From MPNP01 sp965221445 (GTDB lineage Bacteria > Pseudomonadota > Alphaproteobacteria > Rhodobacterales > Rhodobacteraceae), in the NCBI GenBank assembly GCA_965221445.1, contig CBDCSF010000013.1, forward strand, positions 2,480,001-2,544,000: DNA of 64,000 nucleotides, given 5' to 3'. Both the position numbers and the translations under genes were made by a program. The notes under the pieces were generated by a model. That model ran no database searches and was not told the DNA's origin. It was given only the letters and a program-made list of their open reading frames with translations. This document shows positions 25,115 through 34,472 of this stretch, in pieces (position 1 is the stretch's first letter; each line of letters starts with the position of its first letter).

Positions 25115-26311
25115 TCAAATAGATTGATTTGAATTGGCTTGTTCAAAAAGTGTATAAACTTTATTTGCATTGATACCTAGAACCTTACTAGCCTTCGTGG
25201 GAGTAAGATTCCCCTCATGCATCATCTGTTCAACAAACCGGAGTAAATTCTTACCTAATCGGTGTTTGCGTATCTTGTAATATGAAGGGCCACCACCTGC
25301 TCTGTGTTCTCTTTCTTTCCTTCTTTGGTTGATGAAAAACTTCTGGAAGGAGGTTTGTAATTCAAGATATTTTTCAAAATTGAAAGCACCTCTCCTGTAT
25401 AGTTTATATGCTACCAAAGTATTACTTATCTTACGTTCTTTAGAGAATTCTCTAATTTGATCCATTGCACTCTGCAAAGGGGATCTCTGATCTATTTCAA
25501 GATACCTCAACTCATGATTTGGGAGCAGTAATTCACTAGCTACATCATTGCAGAACTTTTCGATATTTCTCCTGGGTTTTCCTCCACTCACACCACAATT
25601 ACCCAACCATAAATGAGCAAGTTCATGTGCGAGTGTGAATGACCATGCACTTGGGGAATCATTTGCGTTGATCGCTATGAAGGGTGCTGTTTCATCAGCA
25701 AAAGCGAGCCCACGAAAGACCTCCACATTAATTGTTGAGTGATGGTTTCCTAGGTTATCAACCAGAATTACAAAGATACCGGCATTTTCAGTAAGGGTAC
25801 GAAAATAGGTGAAGGCTTCTTTAGGATCTTTCTCGGAACGGAATGCATCAAGACTAAACCTGAGTTCTTTTTTGATAGAAGTTACTATCGAAGCTACACC
25901 ATCAACTTGCTTCTTTGAGTCGATAAATATTAATTTTTCTGCGTCACCTATTTCTTCAAGACATCCTTTTATTAAAATTTGACGTGCTAAAATGTCACGC
26001 ACAACTGCATCTGCTAGTCCCACATCAACTTCGTCGACTGTTTCAGATAATGTACGGAAGTCCGCTAATAGTTTGTTAGCAGGGGGGATATCTTTAAGGT
26101 AGAATGTAATAAGTGGTCGTCTGTATTTCTTTGCCATATTTTTTAGAACAGCCCTGCTTGGATCCTGCTCTCCTGATTCCATGGCAGCAAGACGTTCTTT
26201 AGCGGATTTGCCATACGCATCTCTAATTCCAAGTTTCTTGGCTGCTTCCTCTAGTGTCAATCCAGAAGTATCTCTGGCCCACTTCAGAATTTCAGGATTA
26301 ACTTTTGGCAT
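25115..26311 (-). CDS. XRE-family HTH and ImmA/IrrE metallopeptidase protein
   Basis: A 398-residue two-domain protein. Residues 8-70 form an XRE-type helix-turn-helix (ARDTSGLTLEEAAKKLGI and the following helix with LAAMESGEQDPSRAVLKNMAKK, split by the turn). Residues about 170-270 hold the ImmA/IrrE zinc peptidase with HExxH as HELAH (H229, E230, H233) in WSFTLAHELAHLWLG. A C-terminal helical part (about 300-398) ends in another HTH-like segment, LTPTKASKVLGINANKVYTLFEQ. It precedes the PIN-like gene by nine bases and is the probable antitoxin and autoregulator. Phage-repressor cleavage, as for ImmA, is the other known role of the peptidase. Confidence 0.85.
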   Translation of the reverse strand: MPKVNPEILKWARDTSGLTLEEAAKKLGIRDAYGKSAKERLAAMESGEQDPSRAVLKNMAKKYRRPLITFYLKDIPPANKLLADFRTLSETVDEVDVGLADAVVRDILARQILIKGCLEEIGDAEKLIFIDSKKQVDGVASIVTSIKKELRFSLDAFRSEKDPKEAFTYFRTLTENAGIFVILVDNLGNHHSTINVEVFRGLAFADETAPFIAINANDSPSAWSFTLAHELAHLWLGNCGVSGGKPRRNIEKFCNDVASELLLPNHELRYLEIDQRSPLQSAMDQIREFSKERKISNTLVAYKLYRRGAFNFEKYLELQTSFQKFFINQRRKEREHRAGGGPSYYKIRKHRLGKNLLRFVEQMMHEGNLTPTKASKVLGINANKVYTLFEQANSNQSI

Positions 26312-26411
26312 CTATTACCCGTTAGTAAAGATTGAAGTAAAAAGTGCGGTTTCTAATTAAGGTACCTTAAGATACATCAAACCTTTCGTACTTCAAATCA
26401 AAAACCTTGCT

Positions 26412-28397
26412 TTAACAGGTTGGTATTCTGTTTCCTACCCGCTGTCTGACAATTTCAATAATATCTTTCATGATGGAATTCAATTCATAGTCCTTGGGAG
26501 TATAAATTGCCGAGAGTCCCAATTCTTTCAAATGGGAACGATCTTCTTCAGGTATAATTCCACCCAATATTACAGGAATATTACCTGCACCCCTTTCCTT
26601 GAGTTTTTCAATTATTTCAACCACAAGAGATATATGTGAACCTGACAAAATAGATAAACCAATAAGATGGACTTCTTCCTCCAAAGCGGTATTGACAATT
26701 TCATCAACAGTGTACCTAATCCCCGTATAGACAATGTTAATACCAATGTCTCTTGCTCTGAAGGCAATTTGCTCGGCTCCATTGGAGTGTCCATCCAAAC
26801 CAGGTTTACCAATTAAAATTTTTACCCTGGAACCAAGTTCTTCAGAAACCCTGTCAACCTCACTTCTGAGTTCATCCAATCCCTCGGTTCTATTTGAGGG
26901 AGTACTGGAAATTCCAAGCGGACCACGATAGTTTCCGTAAATCTCACGAAGGGTTTGTGCCCATTCTCCAGTAGTTACACCTGCCTGCGCAGCCTTTATA
27001 GATGCAGGCATTATATTTTCACCAATCCTTGCAGAATTGGCCAAGTCATTCAATGCCTTGGTTACAGCTTTGCTATCTCGAGAGTCTCGCCATTCAATCA
27101 GGGAAGAGATTTGAACGGCTTCTGCAGTTTCCTTTGGAGTTAGAAATGCATCATCCCCTGCGACTAGGGGAGAGGGCTCACCTTCCACAAATTTATTTAC
27201 CCCAACCAAGGTAGTTTCACCCGATTCTATTTTCCGTATTCTTTCGGCATTGCTTTCAACGAGTCGTCTTTTCATATGCTCAATGGATTTGATAGCACCA
27301 CCCATGGTCATAATCTGCTTAAGTTCTGCGAGAGCTTTGGTTTTGATCTCTTCGACTTTCTTTTCGATTTCGGGATTTCCATCAAAAAGATCTTCAAACT
27401 CAAGTAAATCGGTTTCATAAGCTAGGATCTGCTGCATCCTGAGCGACCATTGCTGGTCCCATCGTCGAGGTAACCCAAGGGCCTCATTCCATGCAGGAAG
27501 TTGGACTGCCCTTGCACGGGCTTTTTTCGAAAGGGTTACAGCAAGTAATTCCAGCAAAATCCGGTAAACATTATTTTCGGGCTGTTGTTCGGTAAGTCCT
27601 AAACTGTTGACCTGAACACCGTATCTGAAACGTCTGTATTTTGGTTCCTCCACCTTGTATCTGTTCAGGCAAATATCATCCCAAAGCTCGACAAAAGCTC
27701 TAATTTTACATGTTTCAGTGATAAATTTTATGCCAGCATTAAGAAAAAATGAAATTCGACCCACAATCTGCGGAAAGTCTTCTGTCGGGACCTGAGGTTG
27801 GATTTCATCAAGAACAGCAATGGCAGTAGCCAGGGCATAGGCCAATTCCTGAACCGGGGTGGCACCAGCTTCCTGCAGATGATAGGAACACACATTCATT
27901 GGGTTCCATTTTGGTACTTTCTGAAAGCAATAGGTTGCTACATCTCCCATTAATTTCAAAGATTCATCTGGTGGAAAAATAAAGGTTCCTCTGCTCAGGT
28001 ATTCCTTAACCAAGTCATTTTGAACTGTCCCCCTTAATTCAGCCGGATCGGTATTTTGCTCTTTTGCCAAGGCTACATAAAGTGCCAATAACCAGGGTGC
28101 AGTAGCATTAATGGTCATTGAAGTATTCATCCGGGCCAAGGGGATCCCATCAAAAAGAGTACGCATATCTCCAAGATGACAAATGGGAACTCCGACTTTA
28201 CCTACTTCTCCCCTGGATAAAATATGATCACTGTCATACCCGGTTTGAGTGGGGAGATCAAAAGCTATTGATAAACCTGTTTGACCTTTGGCCAGATTTG
28301 CTTTGTAGAGGGCATTGGAAGCTTTTGCCGAGGAATGTCCCGAATAGGTTCTAATAATCCAGGGTTTATCTCTTACTGTCATGGTCTCTTTGTCCAT
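26412..28397 (-). CDS. ecm: ethylmalonyl-CoA mutase (MeaA type)
   Basis: A 661-residue B12-dependent acyl-CoA mutase. It starts with the MeaA-type KPWIIRTYSGHSSAKASNALY, continues with GLSIAFDLPTQTGYDSDH and MNTSMTINATAPWLLALYV of the mutase barrel, and ends in a cobalamin-binding domain with the base-off motif GLDGHSNGAEQIAF and LSILSGSH. Length and the N-terminus fit Ecm/MeaA (about 660) rather than methylmalonyl-CoA mutase (about 710-720). Ecm converts ethylmalonyl-CoA to methylsuccinyl-CoA in the EMC pathway. It stands alone on the minus strand. A second ATG at codon 6 is possible as the start. A TGC-rich palindrome lies just upstream (28414-28430). Confidence 0.9.
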   Translation of the reverse strand: MDKETMTVRDKPWIIRTYSGHSSAKASNALYKANLAKGQTGLSIAFDLPTQTGYDSDHILSRGEVGKVGVPICHLGDMRTLFDGIPLARMNTSMTINATAPWLLALYVALAKEQNTDPAELRGTVQNDLVKEYLSRGTFIFPPDESLKLMGDVATYCFQKVPKWNPMNVCSYHLQEAGATPVQELAYALATAIAVLDEIQPQVPTEDFPQIVGRISFFLNAGIKFITETCKIRAFVELWDDICLNRYKVEEPKYRRFRYGVQVNSLGLTEQQPENNVYRILLELLAVTLSKKARARAVQLPAWNEALGLPRRWDQQWSLRMQQILAYETDLLEFEDLFDGNPEIEKKVEEIKTKALAELKQIMTMGGAIKSIEHMKRRLVESNAERIRKIESGETTLVGVNKFVEGEPSPLVAGDDAFLTPKETAEAVQISSLIEWRDSRDSKAVTKALNDLANSARIGENIMPASIKAAQAGVTTGEWAQTLREIYGNYRGPLGISSTPSNRTEGLDELRSEVDRVSEELGSRVKILIGKPGLDGHSNGAEQIAFRARDIGINIVYTGIRYTVDEIVNTALEEEVHLIGLSILSGSHISLVVEIIEKLKERGAGNIPVILGGIIPEEDRSHLKELGLSAIYTPKDYELNSIMKDIIEIVRQRVGNRIPTC

Positions 28398-28413
28398 AAA
28401 TTATTTTAAGAAA

Positions 28414-28430
28414 TTCTGCAATGCAGCAAA
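28414..28430 (-). promoter_or_regulatory. TGC-rich palindrome upstream of ecm
   Basis: TTCTGCAATGCAGCAAA contains CTGCA-A-TGCAG, a perfect 5-bp inverted repeat with a one-base centre (28416-28426). It lies about 17 bp upstream of the ecm start. The core TGCAnnGCAGCAA recurs upstream of ccr (39505-39524). It resembles the TGC-rich operators described for the alphaproteobacterial polyhydroxyalkanoate regulator PhaR; the regulator itself is not in the window. Confidence 0.5.
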
Positions 28431-28520
28431 TTGTAAGATACAAATTCTAAACAAAATTTCATCGTTAAATGTTTTTCTTACCAAAATATATTTATTAAGT
28501 TCACATAAAAGGAGTTTCGA

Positions 28521-29372
28521 TTGGTCCATTTAATTCCAGATAATTTAACCTCTGCCTTGGCATCAATGGCAACTCCTGCCAAAGTAATTGCTGGCTGTAC
28601 GGATTTTTATCCAGGTTTGAAGGTGGGGCATGTACCCGACAGGATAGTTGACGTCAGCAAAGTAAGCGAAATGGTGGGGATAACCAAAACATCCCCGGGG
28701 TGGAGAATCGGTGCTTCGACAACATGGAGCGAAATAATTGACTATCCTTTTCCTCCCGCTTTTGATGGCTTAAAGGCTGCAGGCAAGGAGGTTGGGTCAA
28801 TCCAGATACAGAATTCAGGAACCATTGCCGGCAATATTTGTAATGCTTCACCAGCAGCTGATGGTATTCCACCACTACTTACATTGGAGGCCATGGTTGA
28901 GGTTCAATCAGTGGGTTCAAAAAGATTACTAAATTTGGAAGATTTTGTTCTGGGACCTAGAGAAGTTGATCTTACAACAAATGAATTGGTTACAGCCATT
29001 TGGGTACCCGAAATCCAAAATAACACTTCCAGTTCCTTTCTCAAACTGGGAAGTAGGAAATACCTTGTTATATCAATCGCCATGGTTGCCGTGACCGTTA
29101 CCATTTCTCCACAGGGTCTAATTGAATTTCTGAATATTTCGGTTGGTTCATGTTCACCAGTAGCCAGGAGGTTATTGACACTTGAAGAAAAACTAACAGG
29201 ACTAAAAGCATCCGATTTGCTTCAATACATCCCTGTCGAGGAGAAGGACCTAACTGCATTATCCCCGATTACAGACGTAAGAGGTACGACAGAATATCGT
29301 CAATCAGCAGTTATCGAGTTATGCCAAAGTGCAATTGGTGAAGCGATCAAAAAAGGTCTTACAATATCATGA
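28521..29372 (+). CDS. molybdenum hydroxylase FAD-binding subunit
   Basis: A 283-residue FAD subunit of the xanthine dehydrogenase/CO dehydrogenase medium-chain family. The FAD motifs are AGCTDFYPGLKVG (residues 24-36) and QIQNSGTIAGNICNASPAADG, followed by the CO-dehydrogenase-flavoprotein C-terminal domain. Start is TTG, supported by GGAG six bases upstream (28511-28514). It overlaps the next gene by four bases (ATGA). In the complex it takes electrons from the iron-sulfur clusters and hands them to an acceptor. It opens a five-gene operon with a 6-hydroxynicotinate reductase-like gene. Confidence 0.9.
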   Translation: MVHLIPDNLTSALASMATPAKVIAGCTDFYPGLKVGHVPDRIVDVSKVSEMVGITKTSPGWRIGASTTWSEIIDYPFPPAFDGLKAAGKEVGSIQIQNSGTIAGNICNASPAADGIPPLLTLEAMVEVQSVGSKRLLNLEDFVLGPREVDLTTNELVTAIWVPEIQNNTSSSFLKLGSRKYLVISIAMVAVTVTISPQGLIEFLNISVGSCSPVARRLLTLEEKLTGLKASDLLQYIPVEEKDLTALSPITDVRGTTEYRQSAVIELCQSAIGEAIKKGLTIS

Positions 29373-32143
29373 GTGAGCATGATCAATTTTATTCTGGTGA
29401 GGACATTGGATTTACCCTGAACAACAAGGGGGTTTTTGTTACCAATGTTCAACCTGCAGAGAGGCTTTCCGAAAGTCTCAGGGAGAGATTACTTGTCAGG
29501 GATGTAAAGGTTGGTTGTAATGCCGGAGATTGTGGTGCTTGCTCAGTAATAATTGATGGGGAAATCGTTTGCTCGTGTTTAACTCCAACCCGGCAAGTCG
29601 AAGGTAAAACCATTCTTACATCGCAAGGTATAGTCACTGGCACAGAATTAGGCCAAAGCCTTTCCCAGTCATTCCAAAAACATGGAGCCGCACAATGTGG
29701 AATTTGTACACCTGGTATGGTGGTATCAGCCTATAGGCTTTTGCAAGAGGAAGAACAGCCATCGCAACAAATGGTTATGGATTACCTGGGTGGCGTGCTT
29801 TGCAGATGTACGGGGTATCGGAAATTCCTTGAGGGAGTTCTTGATGTAAGCTGTACTGAAGAAAAGAAAAAAGTTTCAGGTTTTCCAACCTTGGGAGAGC
29901 CCGAAAAGCATCTGGATGGGAAAGACAAGATATCTGGTCTCCTTCAATTTGGGGATGATATTGCTCCACCACATGCATTGGTAGTCAAGGTTATTCGATC
30001 ACCTTACAATCGAGCCAATTTCCATTTTGGAGACCTTGCTGGCTTTGTTGAAGACAATCCCGAGGTCGAAACAATTCTAACCCACAGTGATATACCAGGT
30101 AAAAATCAATTTGGTATTTTCCCGGGTTTTATTGATCAACCGGTTTTTGAAGTAGACGAGGCAAGATTCAAGGGGGCCGCCGTAGCAGCAATTGTTGGTT
30201 TTCCAGAGTTTATCAATTCATTTGCTGCAGATGATTTTCCAATATTCTGGGAAGAATTATCACCAGTGTTGGATATGGATGAAGCAGAAGGAGATGAAGC
30301 TCATCATGTTTTACCAGAAAGACCGGGAAATATTCTTTGTAGGGGTTTGGTGAAAAAGGGGAATCATGAACTTGGATTGCAAGGTTCAGAGTTTGTTGGT
30401 GAAAGCAATTTTTCAACCTCATTTGTAGAGCATGCCTATATCGAAACGGAAGCAGGATACTCCTTTATGGATGGTGATCAATTGGTTATCCATGCCTGTA
30501 CCCAATCCACATATATGGACCTGGAATCCCTTCAAGAAGTTCTGAATTTGGATCGTACAAAAATAAGGGTTGTTCCTACCGCAGTAGGTGGTGGATTTGG
30601 ATCAAAGCTGGATTTGTCTGTTCAACCCTATTTAGCTCTTGCTACATTAAAAACAGGTCAACCTGCGCGAATAGCCTACACCAGGCAGGAATCATTTTTA
30701 TCCACAACAAAAAGACACCCTGCCAAAATTTCGATTAGGGTCGGTGTTGACAGGGAAGGTTTAATTCAAGGAATTCACTTTAAGGGAAAGTTCAATACAG
30801 GTGCATATTCATCTTGGGGCCCAGCTGTGATAAGTCGTGTCCCGATTCATGCTACCGGGCCGTATTATGTACCAAATTTCCTTGCTGAGACAAAAGCAAT
30901 TCTGACCAACTCAACACCCGCAGGTGCATTTAGAGGATTTGGCGTACCACAAGCCACTGTTGCTTTGGAAACTTTATTTGATGAGATTGCTTTAAAATTA
31001 GGTATTGATCCCTTGGAATTCCGTATTAGGAATGCTCTTGATAATGGTTTGCCCAATGGTTGTGGCCAAATATTTACCAGTGGTGTAGGAATAAAACCTT
31101 GTCTGGAACAATTAAGACCTCACTGGGCAGAAGAGAAAAAGCGAGTCAAGGAATTCAATGAAGCCCAAACAGGCTCTCATTTGGTTCGTGGTGTTGGCGT
31201 TGCTTCTGGATGGTACGGATGCGGAAATACAGCCCTATCCAACCCTTCAACAATCAAAGCTGGAATCAAAGCAGATGGTACGGTGTATTTGAATCAAGGA
31301 GCAATTGATATAGGACAAGGTTCCAACACGGTGATTCCACAAATTTTCGGGGAAGCATTCGGTGTCAAAAATGTACCTTTCAAACTGATTTATGCCGACA
31401 CAGAAATAACCCCGGATGCAGGAAAAACCTCGGGCTCAAGACAAACATTTGTATCTGGCAATGCTGCTAAACTTTGTGGAACTGCACTCAAGAAACAAAT
31501 CACGCGGCAGCTAAATGTTTCAGAAGAAACCAAACTTTATATTGAAGGGTCAAAAATAAGAGCAATTGGTGAACCCAATGAAACTACCCTGGATTTAGCC
31601 ACCCTTCCACAGGATGAAGACGGTTTTGTTTATAAGGCTATGGAGACTTATGATCCTCCTACGGTTACACTCGATTCAAATGGACAGGGTGAGCCTTATG
31701 CCCAATACGGTTATGCTGCTCAACTGGCAGTAGTTGAAGTTGATCAGAAATTGGGGAAGGTAAAAGTGGTAAAGGTTATTGCAGCACACGATGTTGGTAA
31801 AGCTATTAACCCCATGTTGGTTGAGGGACAAGTCGACGGAGGAGTTGTACAAGGGTTGGGTATGGCATTAATGGAAGAGTTTATTCCAGGTAAAACAGAC
31901 AATCTTCATGATTATCTCATTCCAACCATTGGAGATATACCGGAAATAAAAACAGTAATTGTTGAAGTGCCAGACCCTAGAGGTCCGTATGGCGCCAAGG
32001 GATTGGGCGAGCATGTTCTTATCCCGACTCCCCCAGCAATTCTGAATGGGATTTATGATGCGACAGGAGTCCAAATCAAAAAAATCCCTGCCACACCCGG
32101 GAGGGTGTTAAAAGCCCTAAGGGAAACGAAAAGTGAACACTAA
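29369..32143 (+). CDS. fused 2Fe-2S and molybdopterin subunit of a molybdenum hydroxylase
   Basis: A 924-residue protein. Residues 1-155 form the two-[2Fe-2S] subunit: plant-type cluster C50, C55, C58 with C68/C70 (GCNAGDCGACSV) and the second cluster C110, C113, C145, C147 (QCGICTPG, LCRCTGY). From about residue 170 the aldehyde-oxidase/xanthine-dehydrogenase molybdopterin domain follows, with AVGGGFGSKLDLSVQPYLAL, GAFRGFGVPQATVALE, and the catalytic-glutamate region GPYGAKGLGEH near the C-terminus. These two parts are usually separate genes in bacteria. Substrate is unknown; next to a 6-hydroxynicotinate reductase-like gene, hydroxylation of an N-heterocycle such as nicotinate is a reasonable inference. 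Confidence 0.9.
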   Translation: MSEHDQFYSGEDIGFTLNNKGVFVTNVQPAERLSESLRERLLVRDVKVGCNAGDCGACSVIIDGEIVCSCLTPTRQVEGKTILTSQGIVTGTELGQSLSQSFQKHGAAQCGICTPGMVVSAYRLLQEEEQPSQQMVMDYLGGVLCRCTGYRKFLEGVLDVSCTEEKKKVSGFPTLGEPEKHLDGKDKISGLLQFGDDIAPPHALVVKVIRSPYNRANFHFGDLAGFVEDNPEVETILTHSDIPGKNQFGIFPGFIDQPVFEVDEARFKGAAVAAIVGFPEFINSFAADDFPIFWEELSPVLDMDEAEGDEAHHVLPERPGNILCRGLVKKGNHELGLQGSEFVGESNFSTSFVEHAYIETEAGYSFMDGDQLVIHACTQSTYMDLESLQEVLNLDRTKIRVVPTAVGGGFGSKLDLSVQPYLALATLKTGQPARIAYTRQESFLSTTKRHPAKISIRVGVDREGLIQGIHFKGKFNTGAYSSWGPAVISRVPIHATGPYYVPNFLAETKAILTNSTPAGAFRGFGVPQATVALETLFDEIALKLGIDPLEFRIRNALDNGLPNGCGQIFTSGVGIKPCLEQLRPHWAEEKKRVKEFNEAQTGSHLVRGVGVASGWYGCGNTALSNPSTIKAGIKADGTVYLNQGAIDIGQGSNTVIPQIFGEAFGVKNVPFKLIYADTEITPDAGKTSGSRQTFVSGNAAKLCGTALKKQITRQLNVSEETKLYIEGSKIRAIGEPNETTLDLATLPQDEDGFVYKAMETYDPPTVTLDSNGQGEPYAQYGYAAQLAVVEVDQKLGKVKVVKVIAAHDVGKAINPMLVEGQVDGGVVQGLGMALMEEFIPGKTDNLHDYLIPTIGDIPEIKTVIVEVPDPRGPYGAKGLGEHVLIPTPPAILNGIYDATGVQIKKIPATPGRVLKALRETKSEH

Positions 32144-33560
32144 ATCCCACATTCACCCGGAGAAAATCAGGTGTGATGCCTGCCCGGTCATGTGCTACAT
32201 AAGTGATGGAAGGGCAGGAGCCTGTGACAGATATGCCAATCACGGAGGTAAACTGGTTAGACTTGATCCTCTGACAGTTGTTGAAAATATTCAGGAGAAA
32301 AGGGGAAGTACCGTGCCTTTTCTTCAATCCGATGGTGGGAATGAATGGGACGGAGACCTGATACAATCCAAGCGGCCATTCGTTACAGCCATTGGCGCTG
32401 GTACAACTTACCCAGACTATAAACCGGCTCCATTTATCGTCAGTCAACAGGTTGAGGGTGTGGATATGGTGACCGTTGTTACCGAAGGAATCTTCAGCTA
32501 TTGTGGGGCCAAGGTTAAAATAGATACAGACCGGTTCATAGGTACAGAAAAAGCTACCGTCAGGGCTAATTCAGAACCGATCGGCCATGTAACTACCAGC
32601 GAGTATGGTTCAAAAATGCTTTCCTTGGGAGGAGTAGAACATCTTACCGGTGGAACCAAACAGGAAGGTAGGGTAACCTGCGATATCCTGTTAAGGTTGT
32701 GCAATCGTGAACCAATTGAAATTACGATTGAAGGTGGGGCAGAAATGACCGTCCAGGCAGGTGAACCCCCCATAATTGATGGAGAACCGGAAAACCTAAT
32801 GAGAGTTGGATGTGGGTCCGCTGCCATAGGCATGTTTGCCAAGCAATGGTTTCCACATGTAGATGAGGTGATCGCTGTTGACGATCACATAACAGGTGTT
32901 TTGACCGAGCATGAAGGTGGCAAGCAATTGAATATGAAACCTGCAGGTATCAGGGTTGCAGGTAGAAGGTCTACGCCGGGTCGATATTTCAAGGTTGCTC
33001 AACCAGGAACAGGTTGGGGCGGCACAAACATAACCGAACCACTAAGTATAATCAAACGGATTGACCCCAAAGTTGCCTGGGAAGGGCTACGCCTTCTGAT
33101 GGTTTCTACAACGGGTGAACAGTGGGCCTATTTTGAGTTAGACAGAGACCTTAAGCCGAGGGAAGTCAAGATCCCTGCAGAGCTAAAGATTACAACAGAC
33201 AGGATTGCAGAAAATTGTGAACCCTCCGTTTGTTCGGTACTGTTTATGGGTGGAGCGGGAGGTTCCCTCAGGGCAGGGGTCACAGAAAATCCAGTCCATT
33301 TAACCCGGTCGGTAAAGTCTTCCCTGACGAATGTTACCTGCGGTGGTGCTAAAGCCTATGTGTGGCCTGGTGGAGGCATCACATTCATGGTTGATGTTTC
33401 CGAAATGCCTGACAATTCATTCGGTTATGTTCCAACACCCGCCTTAGTCGCACCAATTGAATTTACATTGAGTTATAGTGATTTCAAAGATTTAGGGGGG
33501 CATCTGGATTATGTTCAACCGATTGAAAGTGTACTGAACTCAGAAATCAGGTTGGTCTAA
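32133..33560 (+). CDS. 6-hydroxynicotinate reductase-like iron-sulfur protein
   Basis: A 475-residue protein starting at GTG and overlapping the molybdenum hydroxylase by 11 bp. The N-terminus has a four-cysteine ferredoxin-like motif, C14-x2-C17-x3-C21-x9-C31, in CDACPVMCYISDGRAGACDR. The long remainder contains glycine-rich segments such as GGAGGSLRAGVTENP and AYVWPGGGITFMVDV. It matches proteins called 6-hydroxynicotinate reductase, named after the Eubacterium barkeri enzyme that reduces 6-hydroxynicotinate to 1,4,5,6-tetrahydro-6-oxonicotinate. The substrate in this organism is not proven. The enamidase homologue at 37279-38454 would be the next enzyme in that pathway. Confidence 0.8.
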   Translation: MNTKSHIHPEKIRCDACPVMCYISDGRAGACDRYANHGGKLVRLDPLTVVENIQEKRGSTVPFLQSDGGNEWDGDLIQSKRPFVTAIGAGTTYPDYKPAPFIVSQQVEGVDMVTVVTEGIFSYCGAKVKIDTDRFIGTEKATVRANSEPIGHVTTSEYGSKMLSLGGVEHLTGGTKQEGRVTCDILLRLCNREPIEITIEGGAEMTVQAGEPPIIDGEPENLMRVGCGSAAIGMFAKQWFPHVDEVIAVDDHITGVLTEHEGGKQLNMKPAGIRVAGRRSTPGRYFKVAQPGTGWGGTNITEPLSIIKRIDPKVAWEGLRLLMVSTTGEQWAYFELDRDLKPREVKIPAELKITTDRIAENCEPSVCSVLFMGGAGGSLRAGVTENPVHLTRSVKSSLTNVTCGGAKAYVWPGGGITFMVDVSEMPDNSFGYVPTPALVAPIEFTLSYSDFKDLGGHLDYVQPIESVLNSEIRLV

Positions 33561-33598
33561 ACAGAGGTACCAAACCACAAAATTTATTCGTATATTGC

Positions 33599-34468
33599 AT
33601 GACAAAGACAGCAGCCATGATTGGTGGGGACAGGTTACACCTGCATCATGGTCCTATTGATCTGATAATTTCAGCGGAAGCCAATCAGGAAAGCCTTGTC
33701 AGGGAGGCATATTCCATTGCCACAAAGAGATTTGAGAGTGTCCTTGATGAGTTGGTTTCAGAACTTCCCCTTCTAAAATCCCCGATAACTTCCAGATTCA
33801 ATCCCCCTAAAGGTAAAATTGCACGAAGAATGTATGAATCGGTATGGCTGTATCATCAGAAAGTCTTTGTAACTCCAATGGCATCTGTAGCAGGTGCTGT
33901 GGCAGATGAAATATTGACCTGCATGGTTAATGGAACCTCCCTTAACAGGGCATATGTCAATAATGGAGGGGATATCAGTATTTTCCTGGGAAAGGGAGAA
34001 AAATTCACGCTGGATATAAATCAATTGAACAATACCAAACTAGGTCAAATTCAAATATGTGAAGGTAGTGGTATTGGTGGTGTTGCTACCAGCGGGAAAG
34101 GTGGACGCAGTTTAACAATGGGGATAGCAGATTCCGTTACTGTTCTGGCCAGAAATGCAAGTGATGCGGATGTTGCTGCTACCTTGATTGCCAATCACAT
34201 TGATATCCCTGGACATCCAGGTATAACTAGAGTACAGGCCGATAGTATAGTGGATGATACCGATTTAGGTAGGCAGAAGGTTGTCGTATTCTGTGACCAT
34301 TTGGAATACAAGGATGTTGAATTAGCTTTGGATAGAGGGAATAAATTCGCAGAAGAATTATTCAAGGATAATATTATTTTCTCCACTGCAATGATTTTGC
34401 AGAATTCTGTAAGGATTGTAGGGCAACCGTTCAATCAGTTAACCAGTCAGATAAATTTGTTGGAGTAG
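33599..34468 (+). CDS. UPF0280 family protein
   Basis: A 289-residue protein of the UPF0280 (ApbE-like fold) family. Recognisable parts are the N-terminal GPIDLIISAEANQESLVREA, the central VFVTPMASVAGAVADEIL, VNNGGDISIFL and GIGGVATSGKGGRSLTMGIADSVTVLA. ApbE relatives attach flavin to proteins, but UPF0280 members have no established activity. It lies 38 bp after the 6-hydroxynicotinate reductase-like gene and 4 bp before the AA_synth gene. Conserved association with these genes suggests an accessory or catabolic role in the same pathway. Confidence 0.85.
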   Translation: MTKTAAMIGGDRLHLHHGPIDLIISAEANQESLVREAYSIATKRFESVLDELVSELPLLKSPITSRFNPPKGKIARRMYESVWLYHQKVFVTPMASVAGAVADEILTCMVNGTSLNRAYVNNGGDISIFLGKGEKFTLDINQLNNTKLGQIQICEGSGIGGVATSGKGGRSLTMGIADSVTVLARNASDADVAATLIANHIDIPGHPGITRVQADSIVDDTDLGRQKVVVFCDHLEYKDVELALDRGNKFAEELFKDNIIFSTAMILQNSVRIVGQPFNQLTSQINLLE

Positions 34469-34472
34469 GAGA

